NCBI GenBank assembly: GCA_963725415.1
Contig: CAVRZY010000249.1
Span: 1-59,282, forward strand
Length of the DNA: 59,282 nucleotides
Source of the DNA: CAVRZY01 sp963725415
GTDB lineage: Bacteria; Acidobacteriota; Terriglobia; Bryobacterales; Bryobacteraceae
Direction: 5' to 3'
Notes under the pieces: model-generated
The model's input: only the letters and a program-made list of their open reading frames with translations
Told to the model about the DNA's origin: nothing
The model's database searches: none
Part shown: one piece after another, positions 7,953 to 16,744 of the stretch
Position numbering within the stretch: the first letter of the stretch is position 1
Layout: the number at the start of each line of letters is the position of its first letter
Made by a program: the position numbers and the translations under genes

Positions 7953-10368
7953 ATGCTCACTTCAAGAGAAAGATCGGATCTGAAGCGCTTACCGATGATG
8001 CCGGTGCGCGACGTGGTCATCTTCCCTCACATGATGACGCCCTTCGTGGTGGGCCGCGAGTCCAGCGTGCGGGCTTTGGAGGAGGCGCTGGCCGGCGACA
8101 AGAAGATCTTTCTGGCCACCCAGCACGATGCTTCGGTGGATGAGCCGCGTCCGGACGAGATCTACAGCGTGGGGACCATCGTCAACATCGTCCAGAGCCT
8201 GAAGCAGCCCGACGGCAACATCAAGGTGCTGGTGGAGGGCGTGGAGCGTGCCAGAGTCGTCTCGGTGACCGACGACGAAGGCTTTTTCCGGGGGGTGGTG
8301 CGCACGGTCCACTACCGGGTGGAACCGGGACCGCAGTTGGAAGCCCTGGTGAGCCGCGTCAGCGCCCTGTTCGAGCAGTACATCAAGCTGAGCCAGAACC
8401 TCAACTACGAGACCATGATCGCGGCCATCCGGGTGGACGATGCCGGCAAGCTGGCCGATACCGTGGGCGCCAACTTGCAACTCACCATTGAGGAGAAACA
8501 AGAGCTGCTGGAGATCTTCGATCCGATCGACCGGCTGACGCGGGTGGCCGAGATGCTGGACATCGAGATCGAGAAGCTCAACATGGACCGGACCATCCAG
8601 GGCCGCGTGAAGCGGCAGATGGAAAAGGCCCAGAAAGAGTATTACCTGAACGAGAAGATCAAGGCCATCCAGAAAGAACTGGGGCGCGGCGAGAAGAGCG
8701 AGATCGACGAGCTGAAGAAGAAGATCGAGAGCGCCGGCATGACCAAGGACGCCCACGAGAAGGCCATGGCGGAGCTGAAGCGGCTGGAGAACATGCCGCC
8801 CATGTCGGCGGAATCGACCGTCTCGCGGAACTACCTGGACTGGCTGCTGGCGGTGCCCTGGAAGCAGAAGTCCAAGGAGATCCGCGACCTTAAGTACGCC
8901 GAGACGGTTCTGGAGGCCGACCATTACGGTCTGGCGAAGGTCAAGGAACGGATTGTGGAATTCCTGGCGGTGCGCCGGCTGGTGAAGAACCCCAAGGGAT
9001 CGATTCTGTGCTTCGTGGGAGCTCCGGGGGTGGGCAAGACCTCGCTGGGGATGTCGATTGCGCGGGCCACCGGGAGGAAGTTCATCCGGCTGTCGCTGGG
9101 AGGGGTGCGCGACGAGGCGGAAGTCCGCGGGCACCGGCGCACCTACATCGGGGCGCTGCCCGGGCAGATTCATCCAGATGATGAAGAAAGCCGGGACACG
9201 CAATCCGGTCTTCATGCTGGACGAAGTGGACAAGATGTCGATGGACTTCCGGGGCGATCCCTCGGCGGCGCTGCTGGAAGTGCTGGATCCGGAACAGAAT
9301 TTCATGTTCATGGATCACTACCTGGACGTGGAGTACGATCTCAGCCAAGTGTTCTTCATCTGCACGGCCAACGTCCTGCACACCGTCCCGCCGGCGCTCC
9401 AGGACCGCATGGAAGTCATCCGGCTTTCCGGCTACACCGAGCTGGAGAAGCTCGAGATCGCGAAACGGTTCCTGGTGAGGAAGCAGATGAAGCAGACCGG
9501 CCCGAGCGAGAAGCAGCTCCAGTTTACCGACCAGGGGATCATGAGCCTGATCCAGTTCTACACCCGGGAAGCCGGCGTGCGGAACCTGGAGCGGGAGATT
9601 GGCAACATCTGCCGCAAGGTGGCCCGCGCGGTGGTCAACGCGCGAAGCGGCAAGGAGAAAACGGAGTTGCCCTCCGTGGTAATCCGTCCGGAGAACGCTT
9701 CGGAGTATCTGGGGCCGGCGAAGTTTCGGGACCTGGAGGCCGACAAGAAGAACGAGGTGGGCGCCGCGGTCGGGCTGGCGTGGACGGAAGTGGGAGGGCA
9801 GATCCTGGCCACCGAAGCCACCATCATGGAGGGAAGGGCAAGCTGTTCACTACCGGGAAGTTGGGCGACGTGATGCAGGAGTCGGCCCAGGCAGCGATGA
9901 GCTACATCCGATCCCGGGCCCATCTGTTGGGACTGCCCCGGGATTTTTACCGGAATCTCGACATCCACGTGCACGTTCCGGAAGGTGCCATTCCCAAGGA
10001 CGGGCCGTCGGCTGGAATCACGATTGCTACGGCCATCGCCAGCGCCCTGACCAGGATCCCGGTGCGGTGCAATGTGGCCATGACCGGGGAGATCACGTTG
10101 CGCGGCAAGGTGTTGCCCATCGGCGGGCTCAAGGAGAAGCTGCTGGCGGCCCACCGCCACGGCATGCAGGAGGCCATCCTGCCAAAGGATAACGAGAAGG
10201 ACCTGCCGGAGATTCCGGAGAACGATCCGCAAGGAGATGAAGCTTCATTTCGTGGAATCGATGGACGAAGTGCTGAAGATAGCCCTGGAGAGAGAAGTGA
10301 CGGCGCTGCCGCTGGAAGCGCCGGTGGAGATTGCCACCCAACCCAGCGAAGAAAAGCGGATGCACTAG
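7953..10368 (+). CDS. lon: ATP-dependent protease Lon (three apparent frameshifts)
   Basis: Cytosolic AAA+ serine protease, ~804 residues when reconstructed, the usual bacterial Lon length. Domains in order are the N-terminal substrate domain (residues 1-200), a coiled coil, and the AAA+ module. The AAA+ module has Walker A G-A-P-G-V-G-K-T at ~355-362 and Walker B F-M-L-D-E-V-D near 420. The C-terminal protease has catalytic Ser in K-D-G-P-S-A-G (~683) and Lys in G-G-L-K-E-K (~724). The frame is interrupted by an extra T near 9170, a missing base near 9833 and an extra A near 10222, after which the proper end and TAG at 10366-10368 follow. Because every active-site motif is intact, I read these as sequence errors. 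Confidence 0.92.
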
Positions 10369-10369
10369 G

Positions 10370-10448
10370 AGCCGTCAGCAATCAGCCATCAGCCCAGCAC
10401 CCCAGCCCGCAGGCGGCTTGTGGGGCTGACGGCTGAGGGCTGATGGCT
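10370..10448. repeat. GGCTGA-type intergenic hairpin repeat after lon
   Basis: AGCCGTCAGCAATCAGCCAT at 10370-10389 is an imperfect inverted match to GACGGCTGAGGGCTGATGGCT (in two parts) ending at 10448. It starts two bases after the lon stop and would fold into a long hairpin, so it may end the lon transcript. The same word family (CAGCCnTCAGCC / GGCTGAnGGCTG) recurs at 13299-13445. Confidence 0.55.
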
Positions 10449-10572
10449 AACTGAAGGATCAATCCGAAGGGAATCGGGGCCTGGCCGCTGTTTGTGGACC
10501 TTGAGCGGATGGACAGCCACGGCCCGTCCCGGCCATAACCGGCCAATGAGCGAAGCAGAGTAGGCAAGCACT

Positions 10573-11980
10573 ATGGAAAACCCAGAACAGAACACAGACC
10601 CGGCTCAGGCGCAGGAGGAAAAACCATCCCAGGCGCAGGCACCCGCTGCACCGCCTCCTCCCACGGGTTCCAGAAAAAGGCAGGGCGGTGGCGGCAACGC
10701 CAGGAACGGCGCGACTGCATCCACGACCACCCTGGACCTGGTGGCGCTGAAGGACATGAGCATCCAGCAGTTGAACCAGATCGCCAAAGACCTGGGTCTC
10801 AGCGGGACGTCCGGCCTGCGCAAGCAGGAACTGATCTTCAAGATCCTGCAGGCGCAGGCGGAGAAGAGCGGGCTGATCTTCTCGGAGGGGGTACTGGAGT
10901 GCCTGCCGGACGGGTTCGGGTTCCTGCGGGCGCCGGAATACAACTACCTGCCCGGCCCGGATGACGTCTACGTGTCGCCCTCCCAAATCCGGCGCTTCGA
11001 CCTGCGCACCGGAGACACCATCTCCGGCCAGATCCGGCCGCCCAAGGAAGGCGAGCGATACTTCGCGCTGATCAAGGTGGACGCCATCAACTTCGAGCCG
11101 CCCGAAGAGGCCCGCAACAAGATCTTCTTCGACAACCTGACCCCGCTTTATCCCAACGCGCGCGTCCACCTGGAGACCGTCAAGGAGAATTACTCCGGGC
11201 GCATCATGGATCTGCTGACCCCCATCGGCAGAGGGCAGCGCGGCCTGATCGTTTCTCCGCCCCGCACGGGCAAGACCATGCTGCTGCAAAGCATCGCTAA
11301 CTCCATCACCACCAACCATCCGGAGATCATCCTGATCGTGCTGCTGATCGACGAGCGGCCCGAGGAAGTGACCGATATGCAGCGCTCGGTGAAGGGCGAG
11401 GTCATCAGCTCGACCTTCGACGAACCGGCCTCGCGGCACGTGCAGGTGGCCGAGATGGTGATCGAAAAGGCCAAGCGGCTGGTGGAGCACAAGCGGGACG
11501 TGGTGATCCTGCTGGATTCGATCACCCGGCTGGCGCGGGCTTACAACACCATCGTGCCGCCTTCCGGGAAGGTGCTCTCCGGGGGCGTTGACTCGAACGC
11601 CCTGCAGCGTCCCAAGCGCTTCTTCGGCGCGGCGCGCAACATCGAGGAGGGCGGATCGCTGACCATCATCGCCACCTCCCTGATCGACACCGGCAGCCGC
11701 ATGGACGACGTGATTTTCGAGGAGTTCAAGGGCACCGGCAACCTGGAGATCCACCTGGACCGCAAGCTGGTGGACAAGCGCGTCTTCCCGGCCATCGACA
11801 TCAACAAGAGCGGCACCCGGAAGGAAGAGTTGCTCCAGCCCAAGGAGGAGCTCAACCGGGTGTGGGTGCTGCGCAAGGTACTGTCCCCGTTGTCCCAGGT
11901 GGAGTGCATGGAGCTGCTGCTGGACAAGCTCTGCGAAGACCCGCAGCAACGCCGAGTTCCTGGGGGCCATGAGCGGGTAG
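10573..11980 (+). CDS. rho: Transcription termination factor Rho (frameshift at the extreme C-terminus)
   Basis: Hexameric RNA-dependent ATPase that ends transcription, ~468 residues when reconstructed. There is a Pro/Ala/Gln-rich N-terminal extension (residues 1-50), then the Rho N-terminal helical domain and the RNA-binding fold with G-F-G-F-L-R (~115). The ATPase core carries Walker A S-P-P-R-T-G-K-T at ~228-235, followed by L-I-D-E-R-P-E-E-V and the R-loop segments. One extra G near 11935 shifts the last 15 codons. Removing it yields D-K-L-S-K-T-R-S-N-A-E-F-L-G-A-M-S-G and TAG at 11978-11980. The second partial copy downstream confirms that ending. The 3' 669 bases are partly duplicated at 12771-13293. 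Confidence 0.95.
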
Positions 11981-12096
11981 GGGCGAAGGCGGACGGAAAC
12001 CGGCTGGCGAGCCCACCCGGCGGGCGCCCGACAGCAGGCTGAGCCGAGCGGCAGCGTCGAAAAACGGGGTTACAGGTTGATGTTCCCGCCCGATGG

Positions 12097-12498
12097 CTAC
12101 ACGCTGTGGGAAATCAACTTCAACCCGGGCACGCCCAGGTAGTCGTTGCGGTTGTGGGTGATCAGCGGAGCGTTGTATAGCAACGCCGTGGCGGCAATCC
12201 AGGCATCCGCGCACTCGATGCGACGCCCGCTCGCCTGGGCTGCCACAGTCACCTCGGCCCACCGCTGGCACAGGTCGGGACTCGATGGTGCCACGGTGAA
12301 CCTCCTCGGGTGGTTGTGCAACCTGCTCATTCGTGCGCGCCCCCACTGGAACTGGATGCCCCACCTCTCCAGTTCAGCCACGGTCATGAACGAGATCAAG
12401 GTGACCCGTCCCGCCAAGTCTGGATGGTAACGTGAACCGACCGGATGGTCTTTGAAAAGGAAGGACACTACGTCGGTGTCAACGACGACCTGAGTCAT
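12097..12498 (-). CDS. vapC: PIN-domain toxin, VapC family
   Basis: A 133-residue PIN-domain ribonuclease of type II toxin-antitoxin systems, which typically cut tRNA or rRNA. The acidic active-site residues are placed as expected: Asp in V-V-V-D-T-D-V-V near the start, Glu in A-E-L-E-R-W, Asp in E-C-A-D-A-W-I-A, and the N-R-N-D-Y segment near the end. Its start overlaps the antitoxin stop by four bases (12495-12498), the usual coupled arrangement. It lies antisense to rho, between the full gene and a truncated second copy of the rho 3' end. Confidence 0.85.
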   Translation of the reverse strand: MTQVVVDTDVVSFLFKDHPVGSRYHPDLAGRVTLISFMTVAELERWGIQFQWGRARMSRLHNHPRRFTVAPSSPDLCQRWAEVTVAAQASGRRIECADAWIAATALLYNAPLITHNRNDYLGVPGLKLISHSV

Positions 12499-12734
12499 GC
12501 GGCCCGGTCAGTGCTCGTGTGCCCTCGCCACTCGTGGAGAGCAGCCAAGAAGTCCTCGACCAGTTCCTTTTCGGGCCAAAAGTCGCCATGCAGGACACGC
12601 ACGTCGATGATCGGACCGGTACCCTGCTCGGTCATGAGTTCCTCGATCGACGGATGTCCATCTGCTGAGTAGCTTGTCTCGGCAGATAGATTAGCGGCGA
12701 CGCGCTCCTTGCGCCGGTCGTACTTCCTGGCCAC
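12495..12734 (-). CDS. Probable antitoxin partner of the VapC toxin
   Basis: A 79-residue hydrophilic, charged protein encoded directly upstream of, and overlapping, the PIN toxin. Position, size and the acidic C-terminal half (E-K-E-L-V-E-D-F-L) make it the antitoxin. The sequence itself does not clearly show a known DNA-binding fold. The start is GTG 12734 with GGAGG seven bases upstream. A TATACT -10-like element lies at 12755-12760 on this strand, so any -35 contact would fall inside the truncated rho copy that begins at 12771. Confidence 0.7.
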   Translation of the reverse strand: MARKYDRRKERVAANLSAETSYSADGHPSIEELMTEQGTGPIIDVRVLHGDFWPEKELVEDFLAALHEWRGHTSTDRAA

Positions 12735-12770
12735 AGATCACCTCCGCCACTTCGAGTATAGCAGGCTGCG

Positions 12771-13293
12771 CCAACCACCCGGAGATCATTCTGATCGTGC
12801 TGCTTATCGACGAGCGGCCCGCCAACTGGATTCGATCACCCGGCTGGCGCGGGCTTACAACACCATCGTGCCGCCTTCCGGGAAGGTGCTCTCCGGGGGC
12901 GTTGACTCGAACGCCCTACAGCGCCCCAAGCGCTTCTTCGGCGCGGCGCGCAACATTGAGGAGGGCGGATCGCTGACCATCATCGCCACCTCCCTGATCG
13001 ACACCGGCAGCCGCATGGACGACGTGATTTTCGAGGAGTTCAAGGGCACTGGCAACCTGGAGATCCACCTGGACCGTAAGCTGGTGGACAAGCGCGTCTT
13101 CCCGGCCATCGACATCAACAAGAGCGGCACCCGGAAGGAAGAGTTGCTCCAGCCCAAAGAGGAGCTCAACCGGGTGTGGGTGCTGCGCAAGGTACTGTCC
13201 CCGTTGTCCCAGGTGGAGTGCATGGAGCTGCTGCTGGACAAGCTCTCGAAGACCCGCAGCAACGCCGAGTTCCTCGCGGCCATGAGCGGGTAG
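12771..13293 (+). pseudogene. Truncated second copy of the rho 3' half
   Basis: Two blocks match rho: 12771-12821 matches 11312-11362, and 12826-13293 matches 11512-11980. A 149-base piece (11363-11511) is missing between them and replaced by four bases. The copy lacks the start, the RNA-binding domain and Walker A, so it cannot encode Rho. Over about 520 shared bases I count nine synonymous third-position differences and only one amino-acid change (Gly to Ala in the last seven residues). The copy therefore diverged while still part of a working rho gene, and was truncated later. It ends with a normal TAG at 13291-13293. Confidence 0.85.
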
Positions 13294-13298
13294 GGGGG

Positions 13299-13445
13299 AA
13301 GCCGTCAGCCGTCCGCAACCCGCCAAGGGAGACGGGGCGCCCCCGGGGTGTTTGGAACCCCAGGGCTCTGGCTCTGCGAACGACCTGCAATTATCTGGAA
13401 CTGACGGCTTTAGCGGAGGGCTGAGGGCTGAAGGCTGAAGGCTCT
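13299..13445. repeat. Intergenic inverted repeat with GGCTGA-type words
   Basis: AAGCCGTCAG at 13299-13308 is perfectly complementary to CTGACGGCTT at 13401-13410. The right arm continues into GGCTGAGGGCTGAAGGCTGA copies up to about 13442. It occupies the gap between the truncated rho copy and the export operon and may terminate transcription. It is related to the repeat after lon. Confidence 0.5.
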
Positions 13446-13562
13446 TAGATTTATGACCCCCAGGGCTAACCTTTCTTGCGGTAAGATCGTCTTTAACAGT
13501 CGAGAAGGTCCTTGACGGCAAGGCGGTGGTCGTTTGGTGTGTGCCACCATGGAAGGTTCGAC

Positions 13563-15323
13563 ATGCAAGCCCAGAAGAAAGCCTCCTCAGTGCCAGTAGT
13601 TGTACCGGAGATTCGCCCGTCACTCCCCGAGGTTGCCCCCCGGGTGCCCGGTCGGCCCCGAGGCCGGTGGATTTGGGTGTTGGCGGGCTTGGTGGTGGTC
13701 CTTGGAGCGAGCTGGTGGTGGCTGGCCCGACGGTCTGAGCCGGGGCCGGAGTCGGGGCGGGCAGAGCCGACGCCGGTGCGGACGGCGAAGGTATTCCTGG
13801 GCGGCTTGGACCGGACTGTCCGTATCACTGGAAGCACATCGGCCCAAAACTTCGCTTCTTTGGTGGCCCCGCAACTGCGGGGTAGCCGGCGCGGTCCAGG
13901 CTCCGGGGACTCGATTGGGGGGGGAGGCGGAGGTGGCTCCAGAGGTTCCTCCTCCGCAGCCTTGGCATCCGGGTACAGCGGCGGTGGCAGTTCGGGGGGC
14001 AGTTCCCGCTCTTCTTCGTCGTCCTCCTCGGGGAGTTCCGGCGGGGGAGGGAGCGAGTCCACTCTGGGCATGCCGGGCAGCTCGACAGGCGGTTCGGGTG
14101 GTTCGAGCGCCCTCACAGCTTCGTTGACACGCAGCAGCAGCTCCAGGAGCAGCGGGGCGTCCAGGACCTCGTCGGGTTCCGCGGCGAGCGCTAGTACGGG
14201 AGTCGATTTGGGCTCGACCTCGAGCAGTGGCGGAGGCGGTTCTTCCTCGGGGGGAGGTGGTGGAAGCACCGTCGGGAGTTCCGGGGGAGACTTCATGCTG
14301 GTGCTCCAGGAACTCATCAAGCCGGGTGCCTACGTCAAGAAGGGCACCGTGGTGGCCGAGTTCGACCGGCAGTACATGTTGAACCGGCTGGACGATTACC
14401 GGGCCGGCCTGGACCAGACCGAGGCCGGTCTGAAAATCTTGAAGGCCAACCTGGAAGTTGACAAGAAGGCGCACCAGCAGTCGATCGGGGTGGCCAAGGC
14501 GGAATGGGACAAGGCTCAGTTGGACCTGAAGACCATCCCGGTGCAATCCGCTATAGACTCCGAAAGGCTGAAACTGGCCGAGGAAGAGGCTGCGGCGCGC
14601 TACAAGCAACTATTGAGCGAGGTGAACTACAAGGACGTCTCCCAGCAGACCCAGTGGAAGATGTCGGTGCTGAACCGCGACCAATCCAAGATCGAGTTGC
14701 AGAGGAGCGAAGCAAACGCAGACCGGATGGTGGTTCGCGCTCCCATGGACGGGGTTACGGTGATGTTGACGACGTTCCGGGGCGGGGAGTTTGGGCAGAT
14801 CCAGCAAGGCGACATGCTTTATCCGGGCCAGCTCTACATGCGGATCGTGGAACCCGGCTCCATGGTTGTGAACGCCAGCGTGAATCAGGCGGACATCGAG
14901 ATGATGCGGATCGGGGCGCATGCGAAGGTGCGCTTCGACGCTTACCCCAATCTGGAGTTGCCGGCCCACCTCTACTCGATTGGAGCAATGCCCCGGGCGG
15001 GTGGCTTCCGAGCCAGCTACGTGAAGGAAGTCCCGGTGGTCTTGAAGCTGGACAAGCTGGACCCGCGAGTCATCCCCGATCTTTCCGTGAGCGCCGATAT
15101 CGTGGTGGCCAGAGAGGAGAAGGCTGCGATTGCGCCGCTGGAGGCGGTCTTTACGGAAGCGGGCACCGGCAAGCCCTTCGCATTCCTGCGCCGGCCCTCG
15201 GGGTGGGAACGGCGGCCGGTGGAGGTGGGTCTCACCAACAACGTTGCGGCCGTGGTGCTCTCTGGTGTGAGGCCCGGTGAAGTGGTCGCGGCCGAGTGGC
15301 CGATCAAAGAGACGAAGAAGTGA
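13563..15323 (+). CDS. Membrane fusion protein with a long Ser/Gly-rich insert (first of three)
   Basis: Periplasmic adaptor of the HlyD/AcrA type, ~586 residues. I choose ATG 13563 (GGAAGG seven bases upstream) over ATG 13512. One N-terminal transmembrane helix lies at residues ~35-54. The biotinyl-lipoyl-like half-motif starts at T-S-A-Q-N-F-A-S-L-V-A-P and is interrupted by ~130 residues (about 113-242) that are almost only Ser and Gly. It then resumes with I-K-P-G-A-Y-V-K-K-G-T-V-V-A-E-F-D. A coiled-coil hairpin, the beta-barrel and the membrane-proximal domain follow. It probably links an inner-membrane permease to the TolC-type channel encoded downstream. The low-complexity block could also be partly a repeat expansion. 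Confidence 0.85.
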   Translation: MQAQKKASSVPVVVPEIRPSLPEVAPRVPGRPRGRWIWVLAGLVVVLGASWWWLARRSEPGPESGRAEPTPVRTAKVFLGGLDRTVRITGSTSAQNFASLVAPQLRGSRRGPGSGDSIGGGGGGGSRGSSSAALASGYSGGGSSGGSSRSSSSSSSGSSGGGGSESTLGMPGSSTGGSGGSSALTASLTRSSSSRSSGASRTSSGSAASASTGVDLGSTSSSGGGGSSSGGGGGSTVGSSGGDFMLVLQELIKPGAYVKKGTVVAEFDRQYMLNRLDDYRAGLDQTEAGLKILKANLEVDKKAHQQSIGVAKAEWDKAQLDLKTIPVQSAIDSERLKLAEEEAAARYKQLLSEVNYKDVSQQTQWKMSVLNRDQSKIELQRSEANADRMVVRAPMDGVTVMLTTFRGGEFGQIQQGDMLYPGQLYMRIVEPGSMVVNASVNQADIEMMRIGAHAKVRFDAYPNLELPAHLYSIGAMPRAGGFRASYVKEVPVVLKLDKLDPRVIPDLSVSADIVVAREEKAAIAPLEAVFTEAGTGKPFAFLRRPSGWERRPVEVGLTNNVAAVVLSGVRPGEVVAAEWPIKETKK

Positions 15324-15365
15324 GGAAAGCAATTGGTGGGCGTGGGTAGAGGGTAAAAGATAGCA

Positions 15366-16673
15366 ATGGCTTCGAAGGACGTGAAACCGAAACAGAGGCT
15401 GGGCCGGCCGGCCTCCTCCCGCAAGAGGAGAATTGCCGGCTGGACCGTGGTGCTGGTGTTGTGCTCGGGCGGAGCGTACGCCGCCTACCGCTATGCCGGG
15501 ACCACGGAAGTGGAAGTCGCCACGGCGCGGGTGCGTCGGGCGGACTTCGTGATCGCCGTGCGAAGTCGTGGAGAGATCCGAAGCACGCGCTCGATGGTTC
15601 TGACGGCGCCCCAGGTTCCCGATCCGCGCATCGTGAAGCTGGCGGAGACCGGCAAGCCGGTCAACAAGGGGGGCACGGTGGTGGAGTTCGATGCGGCCTC
15701 CCAGGAGCAGTACTTCCTGGAGCGCAGCACCAGCGTTCGGACAGTTGACAGCGAGATCGTCCAGACCAAGGCTTCGCACCGCATGACCAACGAGTTGGAT
15801 GGGATGAATCTGATGCAGTCCCAGTACAACCTGGAGCGAGACAAGCTGGAGGCTAGCAAGGCGGAGATCCTGTCGGAGATCGAGGGGGCCAAGAACCGCA
15901 TTAACGTGGGCATTTCCGAGGGCGAGCTGAGCCAGGTCAAGACCACCATCTCCGCCCACAAGGTCTATCAGGACGCGGACCTACAGCGGCTCGGGCAGAG
16001 GAAGGACAAGACCGTGCGAGACATGGATCGCGCCAAGGGTTATTTGTCGAAGATGGTACTGGTGGCGCCCAACGACGGCATCGTCAACATTCTTCCGAAT
16101 TTCCGGGCTGGGGGGTCGTTCGGGTCGATGCCGCCCCCTTTCAAGGAAGGGGACCGGGCCTGGACAGGGGCTGCGATCGCGGAGATCCCCGATCTTTCCA
16201 GCATGCGCATCGAGCTGAAACTGGAGGAGGTTGACCGCGGGAAGGTGCAGTTAGGCCAGCAGGTCAGGGTGCGGGTGGATGCGGTTGCTGACAAGGAATT
16301 TGCAGCGGAAGTGGATTGGATCAGCCCCATTGCGGCCGTCTCGTTCGGCAGGATGATGAGCTCCGAGAAAACTTTTCCGGCTTACGCCACCCTCAAGAGC
16401 GTGGATCCCCGCCTGCGGCCGGGCATGAGCGGGACGGCCGAGATCATCATCGAAAGCCAGCCGAACGCGCTGTTGATTCCGGCGCGGTCCAGTTTCTCGG
16501 AGGGCGGCAAGCCCGCCGTGTGGGTTCAGCGAGGACAACAGTTCTACAAGCAACCGATTTCGGTGGGCAAGAGGAACGAAAACGACCTGGTGGTGCTGAG
16601 CGGGCTTCGACAAGGAGAAGTAGTCACGCTCGAGAACCCGGTCGAGGCAGCCAAGCGTGCCAAGAAACTCTGA
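15366..16673 (+). CDS. Membrane fusion protein, HlyD family (second of three)
   Basis: A 435-residue adaptor with a Lys/Arg-rich cytoplasmic tail, one transmembrane helix at about residues 22-45, and the lipoyl-like motif L-A-E-T-G-K-P-V-N-K-G-G-T-V-V-E-F-D. It then has a helical hairpin rich in Glu/Lys/Gln, and the returning half V-A-P-N-D-G-I-V-N near residue 230. The beta-barrel and the I-P-A-R-S-S-F segment of the membrane-proximal domain complete it. It is 42 bases downstream of the first adaptor in the same direction. It has ordinary length and no low-complexity insert, unlike its two neighbours. Confidence 0.88.
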   Translation: MASKDVKPKQRLGRPASSRKRRIAGWTVVLVLCSGGAYAAYRYAGTTEVEVATARVRRADFVIAVRSRGEIRSTRSMVLTAPQVPDPRIVKLAETGKPVNKGGTVVEFDAASQEQYFLERSTSVRTVDSEIVQTKASHRMTNELDGMNLMQSQYNLERDKLEASKAEILSEIEGAKNRINVGISEGELSQVKTTISAHKVYQDADLQRLGQRKDKTVRDMDRAKGYLSKMVLVAPNDGIVNILPNFRAGGSFGSMPPPFKEGDRAWTGAAIAEIPDLSSMRIELKLEEVDRGKVQLGQQVRVRVDAVADKEFAAEVDWISPIAAVSFGRMMSSEKTFPAYATLKSVDPRLRPGMSGTAEIIIESQPNALLIPARSSFSEGGKPAVWVQRGQQFYKQPISVGKRNENDLVVLSGLRQGEVVTLENPVEAAKRAKKL

Positions 16674-16744
16674 TCGTAGAGCGTGGATGGTGGAATGGAG
16701 AGTCCACAATCCGCGTTCTCGAATCCACAATCTGATTTGATTCG

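Noticed and set aside
7953..10436. Interpreting lon as a real pseudogene
   Set aside because: Frameshifts compensate each other, all catalytic motifs are intact, and neighbouring essential genes show the same kind of single-base errors.
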